Positions 52,164 through 60,796 are shown, counted from the stretch's first letter. The stretch is DNA of 64,000 nucleotides from Silicimonas sp. (GCA_022820365.1 JAJEFO010000053.1:1-64000), one strand, 5' to 3'. Translations and numbers: made by a program. The notes: generated from the sequence alone by a model not told the origin.

Positions 52164-52643
52164 TCACCCGTACCAAAGACTGATCAGCAACCCGCGCGGG
52201 AAGCGGATTTCGAAGACCTGGTCGAATGTGAAAAAGATCGCCGCGGGCACCAGCAGCCCGACAAGAACCAGGATCGGCACCCTCCGCTCGCCCCAGAACA
52301 TCGCCAGCACCGTGGCGAAGACCCCAAGGGCCAGGAAGAAGTCAATGCTCGTCAGCGCCGCGAACCCGGCAAACAGCGCGATTGTGCCAAGTGTGCTGCC
52401 CATGAGCCTGTCGCGGACGCGGACCGGATCCTTCCAGACCATCAGAATCGTCAGAAAGACCAGCAGCAGTACCAGGAGTTGCGGAAAGTCAGAAGGCTGG
52501 ATGCCGCGTTTCAGGATCGGCGGCATCTTCTTGAACGTCGTGCTCAACCAGTATGTCGCCCCGCAAAAGGCCAGGATCAGGACCGGGATCAGCCAGCGTT
52601 CGCACTGGCCCAGCAGCTTGGGTTTGTCCGTCGGCGGCGTCAT
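52164..52643 (-). CDS. tctB: Tripartite tricarboxylate transporter small permease TctB
   Basis: A 159-residue membrane protein with four predicted helices, the poorly conserved small subunit of TTT systems. Helices are visible as WLIPVLILAFCGATYWL, FPQLLVLLLVFLTILMVW, LGTIALFAGFAALTSIDFF and VPILVLVGLLVPAAIFF. Identity rests on size, topology and position between tctC and tctA. Confidence 0.9.
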   Translation of the reverse strand: MTPPTDKPKLLGQCERWLIPVLILAFCGATYWLSTTFKKMPPILKRGIQPSDFPQLLVLLLVFLTILMVWKDPVRVRDRLMGSTLGTIALFAGFAALTSIDFFLALGVFATVLAMFWGERRVPILVLVGLLVPAAIFFTFDQVFEIRFPRGLLISLWYG

Positions 52644-52697
52644 GGAATGTCACCTTGCAGGCAGTGCGGCAGACCCGAAGGCGGGCAGGACGGAGGC

Positions 52698-52739
52698 CGA
52701 CATGCGATGCGGCGTGGAAAGGTGCCGCACCGCATGTCG
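52698..52739 (-). terminator. Intercistronic stem-loop tctC-tctB (attenuator or stabiliser)
   Basis: CGACATGCGATGCGGC (52698-52713) and GCCGCACCGCATGTCG (52724-52739) form a 16-base stem with a single mismatch and a 10-base loop. It starts 8 bases after the tctC stop on the transcribed strand. There is no T run after it, so it should act like the hairpin after urtA: hold the binding-protein message stable and lower read-through to the permeases. Confidence 0.8.
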
Positions 52740-52746
52740 AGCGGGT

Positions 52747-53715
52747 CTATTCGATGAAGCCCAGCTCTTTCAGAGCGGCGGCCATCTCGTTCACCGTGGT
52801 TTGGATCTGCGGACCCCAAACGTCCGATCCCGCAACCGAGGTGCTGTCCAGGCCGACCGACGTCAGGAAGCCCTGGTAGACCGTGTGGTTCATGGCTTTG
52901 AGCAGCGCGGCTTCGATCTTCTCCGCAATTTCCGGCGGCGTGTCGGCATGCACGGCAAAGCCGCGCACGGTCGAGAAGCTGACCGGAATGCCCAGTTCCT
53001 TGGCGGTTGGAACGTCACCGATCTTGGCCATCCGCTCGTCTGCCAGAACGACGGTCGGGCAGATCTCGCCTGCCTCGATTTGCGCACCGGCTTCGGCCAG
53101 GTTCAGGACACCCGCGTCCACTGCGCCCGCAACCAGCTGAGTGGCAAGCTCCGCGCCACCGTCGAAGGGCAGCATCTTTGGTGTCATCATCCCGCCCTTC
53201 AGCGTGAACATGAAGGCGGACACATCGTCGATGTTGCCCAGATGCGTCACGCCGTAGGTGATCGGGGCCTCCTTTTGCTTGGCCACGAAGTCCTCGGCGC
53301 TCTCGTATGCGCCGCATTTGGTCATCAGGATCTGCGGATCATCCGTGCCGCGCGCAATCGGGCGCAGTTCGTCGATCATCATGCCGCCCTGGCCCTTGGC
53401 CATCACGGCCGCATGGCCGACCGTGAAGGTCAGGATGGTGTACCCGTCCGCCGGAACGGTCTTGTAGTATTCCAGCGCCGCGGCCCCGCCGCCGCCCCTC
53501 TTGTTGACGACCACCATGTCCTGGCCCAGCTCGCGACGCGCGCGCAGCATCATCATGCGCGTTGTCACGTCCGTGCCGCCGCCGTTGCCAGCGTGAGTGA
53601 CAACCTCGATTGTCTTGCTTGGATACTCGTCCGCACTTGCAACGCTTCCAGCGAACATTGCCGCCGATGCGAGAATCGCGGCAGCGCCCAGCTTTGCTCC
53701 GAAAGAAATCTTCAT
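52747..53715 (-). CDS. tctC: Tripartite tricarboxylate transporter binding protein TctC
   Basis: A 322-residue periplasmic binding protein of the Bug/TctC family. The signal peptide is AKLGAAAILASAAMFAGSVA to SADEYPSKTIEVVTHAGNGG. Typical segments are GGGGAAALEYYKTVPADGYT, FDGGAELATQLVAGAVDAG and a C-terminal helix run. It heads the eight-gene operon; two palindromic sites lie within 65 bases upstream. Confidence 0.94.
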   Translation of the reverse strand: MKISFGAKLGAAAILASAAMFAGSVASADEYPSKTIEVVTHAGNGGGTDVTTRMMMLRARRELGQDMVVVNKRGGGGAAALEYYKTVPADGYTILTFTVGHAAVMAKGQGGMMIDELRPIARGTDDPQILMTKCGAYESAEDFVAKQKEAPITYGVTHLGNIDDVSAFMFTLKGGMMTPKMLPFDGGAELATQLVAGAVDAGVLNLAEAGAQIEAGEICPTVVLADERMAKIGDVPTAKELGIPVSFSTVRGFAVHADTPPEIAEKIEAALLKAMNHTVYQGFLTSVGLDSTSVAGSDVWGPQIQTTVNEMAAALKELGFIE

Positions 53716-53740
53716 AGTGTGCTCCCTAGGATCGTTTCAA

Positions 53741-53778
53741 GGATCAGTCACTGATCCATTCGCATTTTGTATGCCAAA
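53741..53778. promoter_or_regulatory. Palindromic operator candidates upstream of tctC
   Basis: GGATCAGTCACTGATCC at 53741-53757 is a perfect 17-base palindrome. TTTGTATGCCAAA at 53766-53778 has TTTG/CAAA arms and a centre in the style of FadR-type GntR sites. Both lie between the tctC start (53715) and the upstream spacer. The operon's own GntR protein is the natural candidate to bind here. Confidence 0.55.
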
Positions 53779-54023
53779 TGCCAATTGTGAGTCAACTCCG
53801 GCTTTCGGAGGGGACGTCCAGCATGTTCAAGACCGGATGGTGCCGGAATCCGGCCCCTTGCAAGCATCCGAGGCCGTACTCCCGCTCCGCGCTGCCAGTT
53901 CCGGCGTCGGTCTCTCCGGACTCGGGACCAATGATCGGCCGTTCGGGCACTCGCGTTCGTCTCTGCCGCCCGATGAGGAAGGCCGGGTCGCCACGCATTG
54001 GACGCGTTTGCGAATTTGGACGT

Positions 54024-54126
54024 TCATCCGCCGTATCCAACAGCGTCGGCCTGTCGCTTCCAGAGCACCCGGGCAGCCTTGGTGACGATTTCACCACGAA
54101 CGTACGGATGAGAGACCAGGGCATTT
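54024..54126 (-). pseudogene. Possible gene remnant
   Basis: A minus-strand frame ending in TGA at 54024-54026 reads NALVSHPYVRGEIVTKAARV then LWKRQADAVGYGG, with good codon use, but is broken by a stop immediately upstream. It looks like the C-terminal end of a lost gene. No family was recognised. Confidence 0.25.
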
Positions 54127-54175
54127 CAGAAGCACTGCCTCGACCAAGGCGTCTCGCAGCCGGAACCTGTTCCCG

Positions 54176-54240
54176 ACAGCCCGCAGACCGCCAAATTGCC
54201 CACATTTCGATCAACTCGCGCAAAGCGAGCCTGTCCGATG
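54176..54240 (-). pseudogene. Possible SnoaL-like gene remnant
   Basis: The minus strand reads DRLALRELIEMWAIWRSAGC, which resembles the first helix of SnoaL/NTF2-like proteins ('DRLAIRELIENWAVWRDAGDWE'). The frame does not continue with the rest of that fold. The 500-base spacer between the OsmC gene and tctC therefore probably contains decayed coding DNA. The similarity is from memory. Confidence 0.3.
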
Positions 54241-54291
54241 ACAGTTCGCCTGGTTCCTGTCTCCCGGCTTCGTCGAATTCCTGCCTGGGCG

Positions 54292-55473
54292 TCAAGCGCG
54301 CGTGAATTTCAGCTTCGTTTTCAATTCCGTACGGCAGAAGGCATGCAGGAAGCAGGTCTGCTCGGACATGTCCAGCATCTCCTGCGCCACTTCGTCGGGC
54401 TCGGACGTTTCCAGGTAGACATGGGTCTCAATCGGATCGGCTTCGCCGGCTTTTCCTGTTCCGCCAGAGGCGCCTCCATGGCTGAAATGCGTGTCCTGAA
54501 CGATGCGATAATCCGGCAAGTCCAGTTTCAGCATCGACGCAAAGCGCCCGAACTGGGTCATGAAGCAAAACCCGATGCCGGCGCTGATCAGGGCGTTGGC
54601 ATCCGGCGCGCGCCCGTCTTCGGAACTGAGGAACCGGAACGAAGTGCCCCAAGGCGAATACTGCATCTGCTGGATGTCCTTGATCCCGTCCTCTCGCAGA
54701 GTTGCGATGGCTCCAATGTTCAGCCGGCGGTTCTGTTCATCCGCAAGACTTCCCGAGGCAGCGGCGGTTCCCTTTGCCACCTGCTTCTTGGGAGTGGGGC
54801 CAACGGCACTGACAAGCTCCGGCTGAACTTCCGCCGGTCTTGACGTCGCGAAATGGTCGCCCGGATCGGGAAACAGGGCGCAGTCCAATTCCGCGGCTTC
54901 TGCCGTCGGCAACTCAGACCCGTTCTTGGACAGCTTGAAGAGGCTCTCAAGGTGGCCGCGCATCAGGCCGTTCAGTGGCGAGGCGTGGACCGCATCCATC
55001 AAGAGGCTGTTCAATGCGGCGTCGTCCAGGTCGCAGTCAACCTCGACCTCAAGCTCGACGGGCTCCGCCCCGCCGACAATGGTGCGTTTGGGCATCGACC
55101 CCTGCATCGTGTAGAAATTGTTCTGGATCAATCGCAGCTTGCGAAGCTCGACGCCGCGCGTCCTGGCCAGTGCGGTGATCTCGTTCAGGTAGCTCGCGGC
55201 CATGCCTGTCGACAGGAATGCCAAGGGACAGGGTGCGGCATCATGCCCGTTGAGGTACGGCCCCTCGTCCGAAACGAGGCGCCATGTCCGGCCCGTGTCG
55301 GCAGACCGCACAAGCGCTTCCTTCTGGAAACCGCTGAGCGAACGCACCCACGTGCGCAACGCGTCGCCCTTGCGGCATTCCGGAGCGTCGATCGTGACTT
55401 CGTCCGCGTTTGAAACCGAGAAAAACGGTGGCAGACCGCTTGTGCCGATTATGTCTTCACCGAGTTTGGCCAT
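54292..55473 (-). CDS. Tandem OsmC-domain protein
   Basis: A 393-residue protein containing two OsmC-like halves. The first carries APCPLAFLSTGM with a Cys and NNFYTMQGSM; the second carries AGIGFCFMTQFGRFASML, the segment RIVQDTHFSHG and ends with CFLHAFCRTELK. OsmC domains reduce organic hydroperoxides as dimers using a Cys pair, so one chain may form the equivalent of a dimer. A charged linker (residues about 210-270) joins them. The ATG at 55473 has AGGA upstream; an in-frame ATG at 55557 would add 28 residues without family character. It stands alone between two catabolic operons. Confidence 0.8.
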   Translation of the reverse strand: MAKLGEDIIGTSGLPPFFSVSNADEVTIDAPECRKGDALRTWVRSLSGFQKEALVRSADTGRTWRLVSDEGPYLNGHDAAPCPLAFLSTGMAASYLNEITALARTRGVELRKLRLIQNNFYTMQGSMPKRTIVGGAEPVELEVEVDCDLDDAALNSLLMDAVHASPLNGLMRGHLESLFKLSKNGSELPTAEAAELDCALFPDPGDHFATSRPAEVQPELVSAVGPTPKKQVAKGTAAASGSLADEQNRRLNIGAIATLREDGIKDIQQMQYSPWGTSFRFLSSEDGRAPDANALISAGIGFCFMTQFGRFASMLKLDLPDYRIVQDTHFSHGGASGGTGKAGEADPIETHVYLETSEPDEVAQEMLDMSEQTCFLHAFCRTELKTKLKFTRA

Positions 55474-55808
55474 TTCTTGAGTATCCTGGTTTTGTGTGGG
55501 TCCGCCCAGGCGGACCATGTAATTGTTGCCATTCGCGGGCTTGCACGGAGTCGCCATCGACGAGGTCGTGCACGACGTTCAACCCCGCCCATCATTGAAT
55601 TCGACCACCTCCACATCGACGCGAGTCGCCTCCGTGTGGCAACGGCGCGCCTGAAGACCAGGATCGAATCCCGCTTTCTGGCCGAACTCCCCTGGCGTGC
55701 ATTGCCCGCCTGCGCGGACCCCTGACAGCATCAGGCACGTCATGATCCGTCGTCCAGAGCATTGGGCACCTCGCAGTGCCCGACAACTGCATGCCGCCTG
55801 ACCTGCTC
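55474..55808. other. Intergenic stretch with a weak stem-loop
   Basis: About 335 bases between the OsmC gene and the end of the SDR operon. GGGCAC/GTGCCC at 55764-55781 forms a 6-base stem about 30 bases after the SDR stop on the transcribed strand, a candidate terminator without a T tract. Nothing else was recognised. Confidence 0.4.
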
Positions 55809-56564
55809 CTAAAGGTTCACCTTGCCGCCGTCGACATTCAGCGTCTGACCCGTGACGAAGTCGCTGTCAGCGGTGATCAGGTACATGAGCGAACCGAGAA
55901 GATCTTCCGGCACCATCTCCCGCTTGATTGAACGCGACTGCACGGTCGGGCCGCGTGCGGGGTCGAAGCCGGTGTGGCCCTGTATCGACTCGCTCTCGGT
56001 CAGCCCCGGCGCGATCGCGTTGACCTGGATGTTCTTGTCACCCAGCTCGCGACCATAGCAGCGTGTCAGCGCGATGACGGCACCTTTCGAGGCCGTGTAG
56101 TGTGCCAGTCCCGGCGGTCCGTAGTAAAAGGTGCCGGATGCGATATTCGCGATCTTTCCCCCGCCGGCCCGCAACATCGCGGGGACAACCGCCTTCGTGG
56201 CCTGATGCACGCCGCGCGTGTTCACGGTCATGATCTTGTCGAACTCGTCGTTGTCGATCTGCAGGAACGGCTTGGGCTGAAGCGCGGCAAAGATCGACGC
56301 GTTGTTGACGAGGATGTTCAGCGCACCGAATTCGCTCTCCGTCGCCTCGACCATCGCGGCAAGGTCGTCGTCCGACGTCACATCGACGCTCAGGCCCATT
56401 GCCGCACCGCCCGATTCCTTGATGGCGGCCACCGTGTCAGCAGTATCGAGCACATCCGATACCACGACATTCGCGCCTTCTCCGGCCATATGCCTGGCCA
56501 TCACGGCGCCGATCCCGCGACCGGCACCCGTGATCACCGCTGTCTTTCCGTTCAGTCGGCCCAT
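55809..56564 (-). CDS. Short-chain dehydrogenase/reductase
   Basis: A 251-residue classical SDR. The nucleotide motif is TGAGRGIG at residues 12-19, with Asp in VVVSDVLD favouring NAD; NNAS follows; the catalytic Ser is in NIASGTFYYG and the Tyr-Lys pair in HYTASKGA. C-terminal FVTGQTLNVDGG is standard. It is the last gene of an operon with two GSTs, an aldehyde dehydrogenase and a TRAP importer. It probably oxidises an alcohol to a ketone or aldehyde on the way to glutathione-dependent cleavage, as LigD-type enzymes do, but substrate cannot be read. Confidence 0.92.
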   Translation of the reverse strand: MGRLNGKTAVITGAGRGIGAVMARHMAGEGANVVVSDVLDTADTVAAIKESGGAAMGLSVDVTSDDDLAAMVEATESEFGALNILVNNASIFAALQPKPFLQIDNDEFDKIMTVNTRGVHQATKAVVPAMLRAGGGKIANIASGTFYYGPPGLAHYTASKGAVIALTRCYGRELGDKNIQVNAIAPGLTESESIQGHTGFDPARGPTVQSRSIKREMVPEDLLGSLMYLITADSDFVTGQTLNVDGGKVNL

Positions 56565-56582
56565 TGCCGTCTCTCCTCCTGT

Positions 56583-57401
56583 TCAAGTTTCGATTTCAAG
56601 AATTTCGGCGACTTCGGGCCAGCTCTTGGCACCGTTTTCGCGCAGGTCGTTCGTCAAGTCCTCCGGCACCCAGTCGATGAAGCAGGGCTTGAAGTTCGGG
56701 TTGTCCTGGATGGCCTTGAACCAGCGTTCGACATTAGGCATGCGCCCGTCTTCCCACATGCCGTGCATCGACATCATCGCCAGACGGTTCACGTAGGGCG
56801 TCAGCGATATGTCGGCGACCGTAAACCTGTCGCCGACAAGCCAGTCCTTGCCGTCCAGCGCCTCTTCCATCTTGTGGAGATAGGCATCGTAGAGCCTGAC
56901 CTTCTCCGTCGCGCCCGGCGCTTCAAACCCGTATCGGACGAAATTGTCTTTCTGCACCTTCCAGTCCGACGTGACCGAGATCGCGGGGGTGGAGGCCAGG
57001 AACTTCTCGGCCCCGTCAGGCCCCAGGTTCTTCAACACCGTATGGCGATGCGAACAGACAAACGTCATCGTTCCGCAGGCCGGATGCAGGTCCTCGTCGA
57101 CCGCCTTGGTCCAGTACCGCACCTGCGCCCGTTCCCAGGGATCGGCCGGATGCACGCTGGTGTCGGGCGCTATCTGGTCAAGGTACTCGATAATCACCGT
57201 GCTGTCCGGAATCACCAGATCGTCATGCACCAGCGTAGGCACTACGCCCTTCGGATTCAGCTTCAGGTACTCGGGCTCAAACTGCTCTCCCTTCAGGATG
57301 TCGATGTAGACGCCGTCCCATTCCAAGCTCTTTTCCGCCATGGCGAAGCGGACCTTGGCGGCACATACGGACGATCCATGGTGGTAGAGAGTGAACGTCA
57401 T
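56583..57401 (-). CDS. Glutathione S-transferase, LigF-like
   Basis: A 272-residue GST. The thioredoxin-like domain reads FTLYHHGSSVCAAKVRFAM, LNPKGVVPTLVHDD and PDSTVIIEYLDQI, with the Ser after Asp that binds glutathione. The helical domain includes ERAQVRYWTKAVDEDLHPAC and WLVGDRFTVADISLTPY. The order 'STVI.EYL...P.DP..RA..R.WTK.VDE' recalls LigF-type beta-etherases. It overlaps the upstream ALDH stop by 4 bases. Activity on an aromatic ether is inferred from this and from the operon. Confidence 0.88.
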   Translation of the reverse strand: MTFTLYHHGSSVCAAKVRFAMAEKSLEWDGVYIDILKGEQFEPEYLKLNPKGVVPTLVHDDLVIPDSTVIIEYLDQIAPDTSVHPADPWERAQVRYWTKAVDEDLHPACGTMTFVCSHRHTVLKNLGPDGAEKFLASTPAISVTSDWKVQKDNFVRYGFEAPGATEKVRLYDAYLHKMEEALDGKDWLVGDRFTVADISLTPYVNRLAMMSMHGMWEDGRMPNVERWFKAIQDNPNFKPCFIDWVPEDLTNDLRENGAKSWPEVAEILEIET

Positions 57402-58837
57402 AGCTGCACCGTAACCCACTTGAGCTCGGTCATGGCTTCAAGATCGGCATCGGTTCCTTCCCGCCCCGCCCCGCTTTCGCCGTTTCCGCCGAACGGCACG
57501 TGCGCTTCATCGTGGACGGTCGGCCCGTTGACGTGACACATGCCGGCTCCGATGTTGCGTGCGAAATGGAACGCCTTGTTGATGTCGTTCGTGAAGATGG
57601 CGGAAGACAGTCCGAACTCGGTATCGTTGGATTTCTCCAGTCCCTCTTCATAGCTGTCGATCGGGTAGATCGAGGTCACGGGGCCAAATGTCTCGGTCCG
57701 GCATACGGTCATTTCCTCCGTTACACCCGTCAGAATCGTCGGCTGACACCGGTTGCCGTCCCACTCGCCGCCGACAACGACGGTTGCCCCGTTCGCCCTT
57801 GCATTCTCGATGTGATCCCTCACCCGATTGCGTTGCCGCTCCGAGATGATCGGAGACACGACCGTATCCGGGTCGCGCAGGTTGCCCATGCTGACATTCG
57901 ACGCGATCTTCGCGAAGCGCTGGACGAATTCATCGTAGATCGGGCGTTCCACGTAGAACCGGCTGGAACCGATGCAGAGCTGTCCGCCAAACATGAAAAT
58001 CGAGCGCGCCGCCAACGGCATGCACGTGTCCAGGTCGGCATCCGCCAGGACCAGCGTCGGGCTCTTGCCGCCCAGCTCGAGCGTGTTCGGTGTCTTGTTC
58101 CTCGCGCAGATTTCGGCGATGTGCTGACCGACGACGGACGAGCCCGTGAAACTCACGAAGTCCACGTCCGCGCTGCTGGTCAGGTCATCTCCGATTTCCG
58201 CACCGTTGCCGGTAACCACATTGTAGGCTCCCGGAGGGAACCCAGCCTCAGAAAAAATATCGGCCATTAGGATTGACAGATGAGGCGCCATCTCGGACGG
58301 CAGGTGCACGACCGTGTTTCCGACCGCAAGGGCATTGGCGACCAGCCGGGTATTCTTGATGAGAGGCACGTTGAACGGCGTGATGATCGCGACTACGCCG
58401 AGGGGTTCGCGGATCGACATCGAGAACTTTCCCGGCACGTCCGACGGGATCGTTTCGCCCCTGACATTGCGGCACATGCCCGCTGCCGCACGAACCATGG
58501 CCAGCCCCTTGTTGAGTTCGAACATGGCCTTGCCGACCGTCGATCCGACTTCGTCGATCAGGCAGTCGACCAGTTCGGATTGGCGCTTCTCCATGATCTC
58601 CGCGACCCGCAACAGCCAGCGTTCGCGTTCGGTCGGCGTGGTCTCCTTGTACGCGGGAAACGCTGACTTTGCTGCAGCGATCGCCTTGCGGATGTCATCG
58701 CCCGACCCCTTTGCCGCGACGGCATAGAGGCTGTCGTCAATCGGGTTCAGGTCCTCGAAAGTCTCTCCTGTCGATGCATCCACCCACTCGCCTCCGATGA
58801 AGTGCTGCAGCGTCTTGAATTCGGTCGTCGTGTCCAT
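57398..58837 (-). CDS. Aldehyde dehydrogenase, benzaldehyde/vanillin type
   Basis: A 479-residue aldehyde dehydrogenase. The catalytic Asn is in AIITPFNVPLIKNTRLV, the Glu in NTLELGGKSPTLVL and the Cys in FMFGGQLCIGSSRFYV. NVPL in place of NFP and GGQ.C.GSSR are traits of the branch with benzaldehyde, vanillin and salicylaldehyde dehydrogenases. The ATG at 58837 has AAAGGAATC upstream. It would turn an aryl aldehyde into the acid. The start lies about 20 bases inside the end region of dctM. Confidence 0.92.
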   Translation of the reverse strand: MDTTTEFKTLQHFIGGEWVDASTGETFEDLNPIDDSLYAVAAKGSGDDIRKAIAAAKSAFPAYKETTPTERERWLLRVAEIMEKRQSELVDCLIDEVGSTVGKAMFELNKGLAMVRAAAGMCRNVRGETIPSDVPGKFSMSIREPLGVVAIITPFNVPLIKNTRLVANALAVGNTVVHLPSEMAPHLSILMADIFSEAGFPPGAYNVVTGNGAEIGDDLTSSADVDFVSFTGSSVVGQHIAEICARNKTPNTLELGGKSPTLVLADADLDTCMPLAARSIFMFGGQLCIGSSRFYVERPIYDEFVQRFAKIASNVSMGNLRDPDTVVSPIISERQRNRVRDHIENARANGATVVVGGEWDGNRCQPTILTGVTEEMTVCRTETFGPVTSIYPIDSYEEGLEKSNDTEFGLSSAIFTNDINKAFHFARNIGAGMCHVNGPTVHDEAHVPFGGNGESGAGREGTDADLEAMTELKWVTVQL

Positions 58838-58856
58838 GTGATGATTCCTTTCTGCG

Positions 58857-60218
58857 CTATCCGGCCACAATCGTTTCGGGCAGGAAAAGTGCTATCTGCG
58901 GGAAGAGAATGAGGAGGCCTATCATTGCGGCCATGGCGAACCAGAACGGCCAGATGCCCCGAAAGATCGTCCCCATTGGAACGTCCGGCGCGATTGACTT
59001 GACGACGAAGACATTGATGCCGACCGGCGGGCTGATCATGCCCATTTCCAGCACGATCACGATAATGATGCCAAACCAGATCAAGTCCCAGTTCAGCCCG
59101 ATCGCGATCGGGATGACCACGGGAATGGTCAGCACCAGCATTGCGATCCCCTCCAGGAACATGCCCAGGAACATGTAGATGAGGACAATCACCAGGAGGA
59201 TGCCGAAGTCCCCGATCGGCAACGACGTCAGGAAGGTGACGAGCTGGGCGGGCAGTTCGGTCAGCGACATGAAGGGGATGAATACAAAAGCGCCGATGAT
59301 GATCAGGAAGACGGTCGCTGTTGCACTCATCGTCTCCAGGATCACGGCCTTCAGTTTCTCCAGGCTGAGGGAGCGTCGCGCGGCCGCAACGACAAAGGTC
59401 AGGAAGGCGCCGACCGACGAGGCCTCGACCGGCGTGAAGAAACCAGTGTACATCCCGCCAATGGTAACCAGGACAACGCCGACGATCGGCGTTGCATGCC
59501 CAAGCGACGAGAAGCGCTCGGCAAGCCCGGATCGCGGCCCCGGGGGACCCGCCTGGGGCTTGCGGGCCACGACGAGATAGATCGCGCCGATGAAGAGCAG
59601 GGTCAGGATTATGCCCGGAAAGACACCCGCCATGAACAGGCGCCCGATGGACTGCTCGGTGAGCACGGCATAGATGATCATGCCGCCGGACGGCGGGATC
59701 AGGAAGCCGAGCGTGCCCCCGGCAGCGACCGCTCCGGTCGCGAGGCCGTCGGCGTACTTGTATCGCTTCATTTCCGGCAGCGCGACGCGGCCCATCGTGA
59801 CCGCTGAGGCCAGCGACGAACCGGAAAGTGCGGCAAACCCCGCGCAGGCCGCTACGGTTGCCGAGGCCAGCCCGCCGCGCAAGTGCCCCATCCAGCGATA
59901 GGCGGTGGTGAACAGGTCGTTCGACATGCCCGAAACGCCGGCAAGGTTGCCCATCAGCACGAACATCGGGATCACGAGCAGGTTGAAATTCGATGCGGCT
60001 TCGAAGGTCTCGCCGGCCAGGTTCGAATACGCGATCTTCCATCCGCGCGCCCAGGCTTGTTCCGGGTCCATTCCGACGAAGATGAGCTTGTTGGCGTTTG
60101 CAACCGCCGTCCCTACAAACCCGACGCCCAGCATCGAGAGAGCGACCGGCATCCGCAGTGCCAGCAGGACAAACAGGGACAGGAGCCCGATCAGGCCAAG
60201 GAGCGTCATGCTGATCAC
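58857..60218 (-). CDS. dctM: TRAP transporter large permease DctM
   Basis: A 453-residue polytopic permease. Typical parts are LRMPVALSMLGVGFVGTA, LSGSSLASAVTMGRVALPEM, GFLIPPSGGMIIYAVLTEQS and MISPPVGINVFVVKSIA. It overlaps dctQ by 4 bases. With dctQ and two binding proteins it makes the importer of this operon. Confidence 0.96.
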   Translation of the reverse strand: MISMTLLGLIGLLSLFVLLALRMPVALSMLGVGFVGTAVANANKLIFVGMDPEQAWARGWKIAYSNLAGETFEAASNFNLLVIPMFVLMGNLAGVSGMSNDLFTTAYRWMGHLRGGLASATVAACAGFAALSGSSLASAVTMGRVALPEMKRYKYADGLATGAVAAGGTLGFLIPPSGGMIIYAVLTEQSIGRLFMAGVFPGIILTLLFIGAIYLVVARKPQAGPPGPRSGLAERFSSLGHATPIVGVVLVTIGGMYTGFFTPVEASSVGAFLTFVVAAARRSLSLEKLKAVILETMSATATVFLIIIGAFVFIPFMSLTELPAQLVTFLTSLPIGDFGILLVIVLIYMFLGMFLEGIAMLVLTIPVVIPIAIGLNWDLIWFGIIIVIVLEMGMISPPVGINVFVVKSIAPDVPMGTIFRGIWPFWFAMAAMIGLLILFPQIALFLPETIVAG

Positions 60219-60733
60219 AGCGGATCACTCCCGACCTTCAGCTTGACGACCTCGTTGGAACGCACCAGCTGCCAGATATCCAGCAGGAGTATTGCCGCGT
60301 AGAGAGCCACCGAGAACGCGAGAAGGTAGTAGAACGGCTCGAACGAAATCAGCAGCTGCTGCGTGGTCTCTCCAAATCGCTCCGCGCTTTGGCCGGCATG
60401 CCAAAGCCTCCAGGACATCATGGCAAGCAATGCAAATCCCATCAGCTTGACGACGATCATCGACCACTTGGCAAACCACGCTGACATGCGGGACTCCAGC
60501 ACCTCGATTTCGATATGGGCTCCGGTTCGAGCGCCGAGCGGGACCGACAGTGCGACGATGACGACCAGCGACAGCAGGAGCAGGTCCTCGGCCCCTATGA
60601 TCGGCGCATTCAAGGCCTTTCTCATGACCAGGACGTTCCAGACGGAAAAGCCCGTCATGAAGACAAGCGCCGCGCCGCCACAGGTCAACGACAACCAGGT
60701 TAGGGCGCGGTCCAAGGCTCTTATTGCACGCAT
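60215..60733 (-). CDS. dctQ: TRAP transporter small permease DctQ
   Basis: A 172-residue membrane protein with four helices; the segment APIIGAEDLLLLSLVVIVAL contains the family motif around 'GAEDL', and PLGARTGAHIEIEVL follows. It starts 69 bases after the dctP stop, with a stem-loop in between, and overlaps dctM. Confidence 0.92.
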   Translation of the reverse strand: MRAIRALDRALTWLSLTCGGAALVFMTGFSVWNVLVMRKALNAPIIGAEDLLLLSLVVIVALSVPLGARTGAHIEIEVLESRMSAWFAKWSMIVVKLMGFALLAMMSWRLWHAGQSAERFGETTQQLLISFEPFYYLLAFSVALYAAILLLDIWQLVRSNEVVKLKVGSDPL

Positions 60734-60770
60734 TTTCTCACGTCCGACTTACATTGGCATTCCACGAAGA

Positions 60771-60796
60771 GCCGTCGGACCGGGAGATCCGGCGGC
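60771..60796 (-). terminator. Intercistronic stem-loop dctP-dctQ
   Basis: On the transcribed strand GCCGCCGGA pairs with TCCGACGGC, nine base positions with one mismatch and an 8-base loop, 6 bases after the dctP stop. No T run. It is weaker than the hairpins after urtA and tctC but holds the same place. Confidence 0.5.

Noticed and set aside
53792-54295. A 167-codon minus-strand frame whose TTG overlaps the OsmC stop
   Set aside because: Only its first part resembles a protein family (SnoaL-like); the rest is out of character, so it is treated as decayed DNA and not as an intact gene.
58747-60228. Long minus-strand frame overlapping dctM in another phase
   Set aside because: The DctM frame has clear family motifs; this frame does not.
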